From assembly GCA_031394355.1 (NCBI GenBank), contig JANNSU010000047.1, positions 1 to 42,717 on the forward strand: a DNA stretch of 42,717 bases. The letters run 5' to 3'. This stretch comes from JAEUMY01 sp031394355 (GTDB taxonomy: Bacteria; Pseudomonadota; Gammaproteobacteria; Burkholderiales; Usitatibacteraceae). Positions 7,457-15,677 of the stretch are shown here, one piece after another (position 1 is the first letter of the stretch; each line of letters opens with the position of its first letter). A program made the position numbers and the translations under genes. Below the pieces are notes generated by a model. It was not told the origin of the DNA. It worked only from the letters and a program-made list of their open reading frames with translations, and did not search any database.

Positions 7457-8449
7457 ATGAAAGATACCGTAACCACCGTACCGGACTACCGCGCACCATT
7501 CTGGCTGCCGGGCGGCCATGCCCAAACGGTCCATGCCTCGCTCTTCGCACCGAAGGCGTCGGTGAGCTACCGGCGAGAGCGCTGGGACACCACACCCAAT
7601 GGTCAACCGGATGGCGACTTCATTGACGTGGACATCGTCGATGGCGATGCGGACAAACCCGTGCTGCTGCATTTCCATGGTCTGGAAGGCTCGTCGCAAA
7701 GCCAGTACGCGCTGGGCTTCATGGCGCGCTGCAAGGCGCTGGGCTGGACGGGCATAGTGGCGCAGTTTCGCGGCTGCTCCGGCGAACCCAACCGCCTGCC
7801 TCGCGCCTATCACTCCGGCGACAGCACGGAGATCGACTGGATCGTGCGCAAGGTGAAGGCACGCTTTCCCGACCGCAGGCTCTACACCGTCGGCGTGTCG
7901 CTGGGCGGCAACGCCATGCTGAAATGGCTGGGGGAACGCAACAGCGAAGCAGTACCCCTGGTCGATGCAGCCGCGGCTGTGTCAGCACCGGTTGATCTTA
8001 TGGCGGCCGGGGAAGCGCTGGGTCGCGGCTTCAGCCTGAACTATGCCAAACACTTTCTCGCCACCATGCAGAAGAAGGCCACCCTCATGCACGCGCGGCA
8101 TCCCGGCAGCTTTGACTTCGACCGCATGCAGCGTGCACGCAACCTGCGCGAATACGACGACGTCGTCACCGGCCCGCTGCACGGCTATCGCGACACCGAC
8201 GACTACTGGACCCGCGCATCCAGCAAGCCCGGCCTGGTGGATGTCGCGTTGCCCACGCTGGTGTTGAATGCAAAGAACGATCCCTTCCTGCCCGCTGAAG
8301 CCTTGCCCGTGACGTCGCAGGTCTCCACCCACGTGTTGCTGGATCAGCCGGCGCAGGGGGGTCACGTTGGCTGGCCATCGTCGCGTTGGCCCGGTCACAC
8401 GCAATGGCTCACGGATCGCGTGTTCCATTTTCTGCAGCACGGTGCATGA
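7457..8449 (+). CDS. YheT-type alpha/beta hydrolase
   Basis: Alpha/beta-fold hydrolase of the YheT/embryogenesis-associated EMB8 family, 330 residues. It shows the early family motif PFWLPGGHAQTVHASLF, the oxyanion-hole region HFHGLEGSS, a nucleophile elbow GVSLGGN with Ser near residue 147, the acid in LNAKNDPFLP and the catalytic His in QGGHVGWP. The physiological substrate of the family is poorly defined; ester or acyl hydrolysis is the general expectation. It follows gspN by 12 nt and overlaps the next gene as ATGA. Confidence 0.88.
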   Translation: MKDTVTTVPDYRAPFWLPGGHAQTVHASLFAPKASVSYRRERWDTTPNGQPDGDFIDVDIVDGDADKPVLLHFHGLEGSSQSQYALGFMARCKALGWTGIVAQFRGCSGEPNRLPRAYHSGDSTEIDWIVRKVKARFPDRRLYTVGVSLGGNAMLKWLGERNSEAVPLVDAAAAVSAPVDLMAAGEALGRGFSLNYAKHFLATMQKKATLMHARHPGSFDFDRMQRARNLREYDDVVTGPLHGYRDTDDYWTRASSKPGLVDVALPTLVLNAKNDPFLPAEALPVTSQVSTHVLLDQPAQGGHVGWPSSRWPGHTQWLTDRVFHFLQHGA

Positions 8450-9342
8450 CAGCTGGCATCACAGCATCGGCGCAGGGAGCCGTCAACGCCATCACCTTTC
8501 ATGGCCTGCCTGCGCTCGCATTGCGCGGACCGCAAAATGCTACGGCCATCATCAGCCTGCACGGTGCGCAAGTACTGTCGTGGATCCCCGGCCAGGGCCG
8601 CGAGCGGATGTACCTCAGCGAGCGGAGCGATTTCTCCGGCTCTGCTGCCATCCGGGGTGGTGTACCGATCTGCTTTCCGCAGTTTTCCAGTCAGGGTGCG
8701 CTGCCCAAGCATGGACTGGTGCGCACGGTTACCTGGCAGCTGCTGACGCAACAGTGCAGCGACGAGTCCACCCGTGTATCGCTGGGCACGGCAGACAGTG
8801 TCGCAACAAGGGAACTGTGGCCGCATGCGTTCAGGCTCACGCTGCACGCTTTGCTGGAGGCCTCTGCCTTGACCCTCACACTGCAGGCAGAAAACAGCGG
8901 CGCAACGCCCTTTATTTTCACGGGTGCGCTACACACGTACCTCCGGGTGGCAGACATCAATGCGGCACACGTGGAGGGGCTGGACGGTGTGTCCTATCGC
9001 GATGCCGCCCATGACAACCGCACCGCTACGCAGCACGAGGCCCGCCTATCCTTCGACGGTGAAACCGATCGCGTGTATCACGCATCACCGTCACTGGCGT
9101 TGAACGATGCGGCTGGCAACGTACTGTCGATTGAGGCAACGGGGTTTCATGACACCGTGGTCTGGAACCCGGGGCCAACGCTGTGTGCGAACTTGCCCGA
9201 CATGCCCGCTGAAGGCTACCGCCACATGCTGTGCATGGAAGCCGCCTCGGCCGATTCACCGGTCACGCTCGGCCCCGGCCAGTCCTGGGAGGGCTCGCAG
9301 CGCCTGCAGTCGCTTCCGAACCAACCGGCCTCCCCTGCCTGA
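8446..9342 (+). CDS. D-hexose-6-phosphate mutarotase (aldose 1-epimerase-like)
   Basis: Galactose-mutarotase-like enzyme expected to interconvert anomers of glucose-6-phosphate or related hexose-6-phosphates in the cytoplasm. It has 298 residues from the ATG that overlaps the yheT-like stop. Family features: RGGVPICFPQFSSQGALPKHGLVR, with the catalytic His in KHGLVR; ALHTYLRVADI; and DTVVWNPG near the C-terminus with the base-region Asp/Trp. It lies next to a hexose-phosphate mutase, consistent with sugar-phosphate handling. The neighbour starts 25 nt downstream. Confidence 0.88.
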   Translation: MTAGITASAQGAVNAITFHGLPALALRGPQNATAIISLHGAQVLSWIPGQGRERMYLSERSDFSGSAAIRGGVPICFPQFSSQGALPKHGLVRTVTWQLLTQQCSDESTRVSLGTADSVATRELWPHAFRLTLHALLEASALTLTLQAENSGATPFIFTGALHTYLRVADINAAHVEGLDGVSYRDAAHDNRTATQHEARLSFDGETDRVYHASPSLALNDAAGNVLSIEATGFHDTVVWNPGPTLCANLPDMPAEGYRHMLCMEAASADSPVTLGPGQSWEGSQRLQSLPNQPASPA

Positions 9343-9367
9343 CCCTCCATTCAGCAAAGTCCCCACC

Positions 9368-10741
9368 ATGCAAATCGCTCCCGACATCTTCAAGGCGTAC
9401 GACATCCGCGGCATCGTCGATGAATCCCTCACCGAATCTGCAGCACAGGAAATCGGCCGCGGCCTTGGCACCCTTGCATTGCGGCGGGATCGCACGGATA
9501 TCGTTGTCGGCCGCGACGGACGCCTTTCCGGGCCGCGACTCGCCAACGCCCTGTCGGACGGCATCCGTTCGACGGGCTGCAACGTCATCGATATCGGCCT
9601 GGTTGCGACGCCCCTCACCTACTTCGCGGCGCATGAGCTCGGCACGCACTGCGCGGTGATGGTCACGGGCAGCCACAACCCGCCGAACTACAACGGACTC
9701 AAGATGGTGATCGCTGGCGAGACCTTGTCGTCCGTCGCCATCCAGTCATTGCGCGCACAGATCGAGGCGAAGGATTTCCTCACAGGTCTTGGCGAATATT
9801 CGCAATGCGACATCTCGGCCGCCTACCTCGACCGCATCGTCGGCGACATCAAGCTCGCGCGCCCGATGAAGATCGTGCTCGACTGTGGCAACGGTGCGGC
9901 CGCCGCGTTTGCGCCAACCCTGTTCGAGCGACTGGGATGCGAGGTGGTGCCACTGTTCTGCGACGTCGATGGGAATTTCCCCAATCACCATCCCGACCCC
10001 TCGAAGCCAGAGAATCTTGAGGACGTGATCCAGGCGCTGCGCGACACCGATGCCGAGATTGGACTCGCATTCGATGGTGACGGCGACCGGCTGGGCGTGG
10101 TGACGAAGGATGGGCAGATCATTTTCCCGGACCGGCAGCTCATGCTGTTTGCGGCGGACGTGCTCTCGCGAAATCCGGGCGCTGAGATCATCTTCGACGT
10201 GAAGTCCACGCGCAATCTCTTCGGCTGGATCCGCGCGCACGGCGGCCAACCGACGCTCTGGAAAACTGGCCACTCGCTGATCAAGGCAAAGCTGAAGGAG
10301 ACCGGCGCACCGTTGGCCGGCGAGATGAGCGGACACGTCTTTTTCAAAGAGCGTTGGTATGGATTTGACGATGGCATGTACGCGGGCGCGCGCCTGCTGG
10401 AAATCCTTTCACGCAACCCCGATCCGAGTGCCGCACTGAATGCGTTACCCAACTCGCTCTGCACGCCCGAGCTGAACCTGGCGATGATAGAAGGCGAGCA
10501 TCACAAGCTGGTAGCGAGATTGCAATCCGAAGCCAGGTTTCCAACCGCCATGGAGTGCATCACATTGGATGGCCTGCGCGTGGAATATGCGGACGGCTTC
10601 GGCCTCATCCGCGCGTCGAACACGACACCGGTGGTGGTTTTCCGTTTTGAAGCCGACGACGAGGCGGCCATGGCGCGGATCAAGGCAGAGTGTCGGGCAG
10701 TGCTTGTTGCCGCGCTGCCGGAAGTGGCGCTGCCGTTCTGA
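9368..10741 (+). CDS. Phosphomannomutase/phosphoglucomutase
   Basis: Alpha-D-phosphohexomutase of 457 residues that interconverts mannose- or glucose-6-phosphate and the 1-phosphates. All four active-site loops are present: phosphoserine loop VTGSHNPPNYNG (Ser near residue 102), metal loop FDGDGDRLG near 236, sugar loop GEMSGHVFF near 320, and phosphate loop RASNTTP near the C-terminus. It most resembles the AlgC/ManB type of dual-specificity enzyme. It could supply mannose-1-phosphate to the manC product encoded at 24065. The coding sequence contains GCGAATATTCGC at 9792-9803 (read GEYSQ). Start: ATG 9368, just after CCCCACC. Confidence 0.92.
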   Translation: MQIAPDIFKAYDIRGIVDESLTESAAQEIGRGLGTLALRRDRTDIVVGRDGRLSGPRLANALSDGIRSTGCNVIDIGLVATPLTYFAAHELGTHCAVMVTGSHNPPNYNGLKMVIAGETLSSVAIQSLRAQIEAKDFLTGLGEYSQCDISAAYLDRIVGDIKLARPMKIVLDCGNGAAAAFAPTLFERLGCEVVPLFCDVDGNFPNHHPDPSKPENLEDVIQALRDTDAEIGLAFDGDGDRLGVVTKDGQIIFPDRQLMLFAADVLSRNPGAEIIFDVKSTRNLFGWIRAHGGQPTLWKTGHSLIKAKLKETGAPLAGEMSGHVFFKERWYGFDDGMYAGARLLEILSRNPDPSAALNALPNSLCTPELNLAMIEGEHHKLVARLQSEARFPTAMECITLDGLRVEYADGFGLIRASNTTPVVVFRFEADDEAAMARIKAECRAVLVAALPEVALPF

Positions 10742-10961
10742 CGCCATGTTTCACTGCGAACCGATTATTCCCGGGCGGAAAATCAGGCATGACCGGATGG
10801 CTGCTTGACGTCGGCGAAACCAGTGCGTGGACGTGTTTGGCGGAAGCTGAATCCAGCGACGGGAAACGTGCCCGGAACATTGTCGAAGTGCGTGGGAGTC
10901 GTCATGATAAAGTCACACTCGTTCTTCACTGAGCCCGCCAGACGGCGAATCCGCATTTGAC

Positions 10962-11633
10962 ATGGCATCTCTTCCGCAATTACAACATCCCGACCCGACG
11001 GGAGAAGTTGGCAAGCAATTCAACGCAACGGGCCTATTGCGAATATTCGCAGGATGCCTGACGCTGATGGCGTCAATTTCTTCGGCAACGCACATCGAAG
11101 TGAGCGTGAAAGGCGCGGACGGTGCGCCGCTCACCGATGCGGTGGTCTATGCAGAGCCTGTACGCGGCACCACCCTGGCGAGGACGAAGAAAGAGATCTT
11201 CATCGAGCAGATCGACAAGGCATTTGTGCCCCAGGTGTCTGTGATCCAGACCGGCAGTGCCGTCAATTTCCCGAACCGCGACAGCGTCCGCCATCACGTC
11301 TATTCCTTCTCGCCCGCCAAGGTTTTCGAGATCAAACTGTTCTCTGGTGTCCCCGCGAAGCCGGTGGTGTTCGACAAGCCGGGGGAGGTAGTGATCGGCT
11401 GCAACATTCACGATCAGATGATTGCCCACGTACTGGTCGTTGATACGCCCTACTTCAGCAAGACCGGGAAAACTGGCATGGCACGCCTGGAAGGCTTGCC
11501 CGTGGGCGCCTACACGCTCGCGGTCTGGCATCCTGCCGCGTCGCCTGTGAAGGAGTCGCTTGTCTTGTCGCAACAGGGCCACAAGACGCAGCTCCAGCTT
11601 CTGCCGCGCGCGCAGGCGGCCTTGCCTCGGTGA
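10962..11633 (+). CDS. Exported cupredoxin-like protein
   Basis: 223-residue protein with a hydrophobic N-terminal segment (LLRIFAGCLTLMASISSA) that looks like a Sec signal, then a beta-rich domain. Plausible type 1 copper ligands are visible: His111/His112 in VRHHVYSF and Cys147, His150 and Met153 in GCNIHDQM. The order is that of plastocyanin-like proteins. Similar proteins are often annotated as methylamine-utilization or carboxypeptidase-regulatory-like. The signal region contains TGCGAATATTCGCA (11038-11051). No convincing Shine-Dalgarno precedes the ATG. The stop overlaps the cyclase start, so the two are probably translated together. Function unknown; copper binding is inferred from residues only. 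Confidence 0.75.
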   Translation: MASLPQLQHPDPTGEVGKQFNATGLLRIFAGCLTLMASISSATHIEVSVKGADGAPLTDAVVYAEPVRGTTLARTKKEIFIEQIDKAFVPQVSVIQTGSAVNFPNRDSVRHHVYSFSPAKVFEIKLFSGVPAKPVVFDKPGEVVIGCNIHDQMIAHVLVVDTPYFSKTGKTGMARLEGLPVGAYTLAVWHPAASPVKESLVLSQQGHKTQLQLLPRAQAALPR

Positions 11634-13591
11634 AGGCGCCCATGGAACTGCCACCGCGCAATCGGTGGCGCTTCGAGCCACTCAAGCTCAACAGCCTTGA
11701 GAGCCGCATCGTTGTCTTCTTCGTGGCGCTGCTGATGGTGGTTCAACTGGCCGTTTTCCTGTCCATCCGAGCGGCCATCGAACAGGTGGCGCGGGTGAAG
11801 GTGCAGGACGAGCTCCAGGTGGGTCAGCGGGTGTTCATGCGGCTGCTCGATCAGAACAGCCAGCAATTGGTGGCGGCGACCAGTGTGCTGACGTATGACT
11901 ATGGATTCCGGGAAGCGATACTGACCCGGGATCGGCCGACCGTGCTATCCGCCTTGTCCAATCACTCGCGCCGCGTCAACGCCGAAGGCATGACACTGGT
12001 CGGGCTCGACAACGTGGTGGTGGCGGACACACTGAACGAAGCCACTGCAGGCAAGCCGTTCCGGTTTCCGGCGCTTCTCCGCGAAGCAGCACAAACCGGC
12101 CAGGCAACCTCCATTGCCTACCTGGACCGCAAGGTCTACCAAATCGTAGTGGTCCCCGTGCTGGCGCCGTTGCCCACTGCATGGGTGGCGATGGCTTTCG
12201 TGATTGACGACGGACTGGCGCGCGAATTGCAACGCATCACGGGGCTGGATGTATCGTTCGTGGCCTTGCCCAACGATGGGCCGCCACAAGTGTCGGCGAC
12301 GACCCTGGGTCAGTATTTGCGCGCCCAACTCCTGTTTGACCGCAACATTTACCGTCCTGACTCGGGCATTTTCAACCGCGACGCTGCCGGTGACTCGTTT
12401 CAGATGCTGGCAGTACCGCTGGCCCGATCGACCGACATCAGCGTGCATGCCGTGCTGCAACGGGCACTGTCTGAACACATGGTGCCGTATGGCCGGCTGC
12501 AGGTCATCCTGCTGTTTCTGTCTGCGCTCAGCATTGCGATCACACTGGTGGGTGCCTTGCGCATTGCGCGGCGAATCACGCAGCCCGTCACCCAGCTTGC
12601 CCACGCGGCCCGCCTCATGTCCAAGGGTGAATACACCCATGACATCGATGTGAAGCCCGGCGATGAAATTGGTGATCTCGCTGCAGCATTCAACACCATG
12701 GCAAAGGGCATGGCGGAGCGCGATACGGTTCGCGACATCCTCGGCAAAGTCGCATCGCATGCCGTGGCTGAACAGTTGCTCTCGCAGCAGATCGAGCTGG
12801 GGGGCGAAGAGCGCGAAGTCACCGTGATGTTCGCCGACATACGCAACTTCACGATGTTGTGTGAATCCCTGACACCAACGCAGACGCTGGCATTGCTGAA
12901 TCGCTACCTCACGGAGATCGATGCGGTCATCGAGGAATTCGAAGGGGTCATCGACAAATACCCGGGTGATGGCGTCATGGCATTGTTTGGTGCACCGATC
13001 GCGAGAACAGACGACGCTGGTCGTGCCATGCAGGCTGCACTGGCCATCGTCAATCGCATCGCCGTGCTGGGACGCCAGCTGGCCGATGAGGGGATGCCAA
13101 ACCCGGACATCGGCATCGGCATCAATACCGCGCGGGTGATCGCGGGCAACATCGGCTCCCCCAGCAGAATGAACTACACCGTCCTGGGTGATGGCGTGAA
13201 TCTCGCCGCGCGGCTGGAGGGCCTCACCAAGCGATACCAGGTTCCGATTGTGGTCGGTGAAACAACGCGCACACGCGTAAGCAACCTTGCATGGCGGGAG
13301 CTGGACAAGGTGCTCGTGAAGGGCAAGACCGTGCCTGTCAGGATTTTTCAGCCACTGGGCTCGGATTCGACACTGTCCAGCCTCGAGGCACAGCTGCTCG
13401 ACCAGTATCACGGTGCAGTTTCCGCGTACCGGGAACGCCGCTGGCCAGAAGCGCGCAACAGCTTCAACTCGCTACTCAGCCAACCGTACTACCGCCGTCT
13501 TGCTGAACTCTATCTTGGCTATCTTGATGACGCCGAAGCCCATCCGCAGTCAGCAAACTGGGACGGCAGTTTCACGCTGTACGAAAAGTAG
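11630..13591 (+). CDS. Membrane-bound class III adenylate cyclase with HAMP domain
   Basis: 653 residues. Layout: N-terminal membrane helix (IVVFFVALLMVVQLAVFLSI), a periplasmic sensor region of about 240 residues, a second membrane helix (LQVILLFLSALSIAITLVGAL), a HAMP linker near 310-365 (ITQPVTQLAHAARLM), then a cyclase domain near 390-560. Metal-binding Asp residues are in MFADIRNF and DKYPGDGVMALFG; DK and YTVLGDGVNLAARLE carry the Lys and Asp expected for ATP selectivity and the Asn/Arg transition-state pair. Predicted role: ATP to cAMP in response to a periplasmic signal. The start GTG 11630 overlaps the preceding stop; ATG 11642 is an alternative. Confidence 0.9.
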   Translation: MKAPMELPPRNRWRFEPLKLNSLESRIVVFFVALLMVVQLAVFLSIRAAIEQVARVKVQDELQVGQRVFMRLLDQNSQQLVAATSVLTYDYGFREAILTRDRPTVLSALSNHSRRVNAEGMTLVGLDNVVVADTLNEATAGKPFRFPALLREAAQTGQATSIAYLDRKVYQIVVVPVLAPLPTAWVAMAFVIDDGLARELQRITGLDVSFVALPNDGPPQVSATTLGQYLRAQLLFDRNIYRPDSGIFNRDAAGDSFQMLAVPLARSTDISVHAVLQRALSEHMVPYGRLQVILLFLSALSIAITLVGALRIARRITQPVTQLAHAARLMSKGEYTHDIDVKPGDEIGDLAAAFNTMAKGMAERDTVRDILGKVASHAVAEQLLSQQIELGGEEREVTVMFADIRNFTMLCESLTPTQTLALLNRYLTEIDAVIEEFEGVIDKYPGDGVMALFGAPIARTDDAGRAMQAALAIVNRIAVLGRQLADEGMPNPDIGIGINTARVIAGNIGSPSRMNYTVLGDGVNLAARLEGLTKRYQVPIVVGETTRTRVSNLAWRELDKVLVKGKTVPVRIFQPLGSDSTLSSLEAQLLDQYHGAVSAYRERRWPEARNSFNSLLSQPYYRRLAELYLGYLDDAEAHPQSANWDGSFTLYEK

Positions 13592-13615
13592 CGCCGACCA
13601 TCCGTTTCAGTACCG

Positions 13616-13641
13616 GTGCGGTGCGAATATTCGCACCGCAC
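13616..13641. repeat. Perfect 26-bp palindrome between convergent genes
   Basis: A perfect 26-bp palindrome centred on AATATT. It is an extended version of TGCGAATATTCGCA with six extra paired bases (GTGCGG / CCGCAC) on each side. It lies 25 bp after the adenylate cyclase stop and 33 bp beyond the stop of the opposing gcr-like gene. There is no T-run on either side, so it is not a canonical terminator, but it could fold as a cruciform or stall transcription from both directions. Confidence 0.75.
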
Positions 13642-13649
13642 TTCACGAA

Positions 13650-13686
13650 CTCGATGTCACTACCTCGATGTCACTACCTCGATGTC
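13650..13686. repeat. Tandem 14-bp repeat at the gcr-like gene 3' end
   Basis: CTCGATGTCACTAC occurs twice in tandem (13650-13663 and 13664-13677), followed by a 9-bp partial third unit. The repeat covers the stop codon of the minus-strand gene (13674-13676), so a unit change could alter its last residues. Confidence 0.8.
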
Positions 13687-15677
13687 GGCTCAGATGGCGC
13701 GGATACCTCCTGCGGCGGGAAGAAGAAACCCTTGGGACTGGCCAGGAATCGCTTCCATAGCAAGTGCAGCAGTTCTCCGAATCGGTCGAAACGCACGCCG
13801 CGGGACTTCAACGCGACATAGAGGGCCAGAGAGAAGCTGACCGCAAGGTTGGTGAGGCCGATCAGCCCGATGCCCAGAATCGACACCAGAATGGTCACAA
13901 GGGGCACCTCGAAATTCAGGCCCACGACACCATAGGCCAGATTGGCTGCCGAGAACGTGACATGGCGGATGTCGATGGGCAATCCCAGAATCCAGCCCAG
14001 CGTACCCATCGAGCCCAGCATGATGCCGAAGAAGAAATTTCCCGCGAGGCCGCCCAGGTTGTTGCCGAGATATCCGGCGAAGCGGCGTTGAAGGGACTCA
14101 CCCAGCAAGGCGCGCAGCCACGACAACTGGATGATGCGTTCCGGGATGCGGTTGTAACTGGCTTTATTGTCGTAGTAGCCGGATATCAACCCTGCGAGGA
14201 AGAGACAGACCCCGGCGATCGCTGCATGGAACAGCGCCAGACTCGTGAAGGGATTGATGCTGTGGAGCAGGTACTGCGCATTCTCCGGCGATGCCGGATT
14301 GATGCCGTAGAAGTGAAGCAGCGCCATCGCGATGGCAAACGATACCGGAATGGCCAACATCACATTGCCAAGAATCGCGACGATCTGGGTGCGCACCACC
14401 ACTGCAATCAACTCCACGAGATCATCGAGTGGGGCACGCTTGCGTTCCGTGCTCTCTTCCAGCGTCGCTGCGATGGTGGCAGCGGTCATCGCCGGCTGCT
14501 TGGTCGCAATGGTGAAGTGGAGCACGTGCACAAGCATGAAGCCCAGCGAGTAATTCATGCTGTACGCAATAGCCTGCCAGAGCGGTGCCAGCGCAAGCTT
14601 GGACAGATAAATCTTGATGAGCGCCATGAAGCCCACGATGATGCCCGCACCTGCAGCCGAGCCTGCCATGCCGAAGTACTCGCGTCGCGTCGTTGCCGCA
14701 TAGTGCTCGCCGGTCTTGCTCGCATTCTCGGTGACCTGCAGGGCCAGCAGGTCGGTCGCACGTCGCCAGACGTCACGCAAGCTGTACTTGCGGTTATCCT
14801 CGCGAACCAGCTCCCGGAACAGTGCCAGCGCTACCGTGCGCTGCAATACGGTCTCTGCTGGATTGATCAGCGAGAGAACTGATCGAAGCCGCTCGATCAG
14901 CTGCAATCCCCGCTGCAGCTGAAAGGTGAGGCTCACGCTAGCGCCAGTCTGCCGCGCGAGGCGCCGAACACGTCCGAGGACCGCTGCACACTGATCGAGC
15001 ATCACGCTGGTTTGGGCGGTGTCGACTTGATGTTCCGTTCCACCATCAGCCTGCATTGATGCCAGGCTGCGATGCAGCGCCACATTTTGCGCAAGAAATG
15101 GCGACTCGACGCTTTCCAGTTGCGGATACACACGCGACAACTCAGTGTCAAGGCCCAGCGCTGCCAGCCGGGCTGAAAGCATCTGTGCGGCGAGACTCAA
15201 CTCCGCTATGATGCGCGCATGCGCGGGATGCGCCGAGTTGGAGAATCCTATGGCAGCGATCAACTCGCCCCAGATCGTATCGGGTACGGCCGACACCCAG
15301 AGGTGGTCTGTCTCGCGATGAAAGACAATGCCGAAGAGATCCCTCAGATGGTCATCTCGCCGCACATCCGGCAATAGCCGATGGACAAAGCGCTGCCAGA
15401 GCGTGGTAAAGAACCCGCGGTGGGTCAGAATGCCGGTCTCGGTGTAGAGGTACACGTGCCGCCGGGCGGCCATCAGTTCAAGCAGGTAGTTGCGCAGCCG
15501 AAGTGCATCATCAGGGACATGCCTCAAGTGCAACGCGAGGCTTTGCAATACGATGACTGCCGCGGCACTGTCCGAGCTGTGTCGGGGACGAATGCTGGAG
15601 ACGAGCTCGATCAGAGGGGCCGGCGTGCCTGCCAACTGCGGGTCATTGAGGAGGCGCAGGGATTCAATGGCGTTCAT
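13674..15677 (-). CDS. Gcr-type polytopic membrane protein ('site-specific recombinase' family)
   Basis: 667 residues from the ATG at 15677, which overlaps the upstream stop as ATGA. The N-terminal half is helical and soluble (LLELMAARRHVYLYTETGILTHRGFF; NVALHRSL). The C-terminal half has several membrane helices (GAGIIVGFMALIKIYLS; GNVMLAIPVSFAIAMALLHFYGI; ALFHAAIAGVCLFLAGLISGYYDN). It matches the family named site-specific recombinase Gcr in databases. No recombinase catalytic motif is visible and the fold is that of a membrane protein, so the name is probably historical. Function unknown. The frame extends upstream to 15986 only over the neighbouring gene. Confidence 0.8.
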   Translation of the reverse strand: MNAIESLRLLNDPQLAGTPAPLIELVSSIRPRHSSDSAAAVIVLQSLALHLRHVPDDALRLRNYLLELMAARRHVYLYTETGILTHRGFFTTLWQRFVHRLLPDVRRDDHLRDLFGIVFHRETDHLWVSAVPDTIWGELIAAIGFSNSAHPAHARIIAELSLAAQMLSARLAALGLDTELSRVYPQLESVESPFLAQNVALHRSLASMQADGGTEHQVDTAQTSVMLDQCAAVLGRVRRLARQTGASVSLTFQLQRGLQLIERLRSVLSLINPAETVLQRTVALALFRELVREDNRKYSLRDVWRRATDLLALQVTENASKTGEHYAATTRREYFGMAGSAAGAGIIVGFMALIKIYLSKLALAPLWQAIAYSMNYSLGFMLVHVLHFTIATKQPAMTAATIAATLEESTERKRAPLDDLVELIAVVVRTQIVAILGNVMLAIPVSFAIAMALLHFYGINPASPENAQYLLHSINPFTSLALFHAAIAGVCLFLAGLISGYYDNKASYNRIPERIIQLSWLRALLGESLQRRFAGYLGNNLGGLAGNFFFGIMLGSMGTLGWILGLPIDIRHVTFSAANLAYGVVGLNFEVPLVTILVSILGIGLIGLTNLAVSFSLALYVALKSRGVRFDRFGELLHLLWKRFLASPKGFFFPPQEVSAPSEPTSR

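Noticed and set aside
10742..10961. A gene between the phosphomannomutase and cupredoxin-like genes
   Set aside because: The only plus-strand frame starts inside the mutase gene and shows no coding features; I regard the 220 bp as non-coding.
13674..15677. A true site-specific recombinase, which would imply a mobile element
   Set aside because: The protein is a polytopic membrane protein with no recognisable tyrosine or serine recombinase active site; the family name is misleading.
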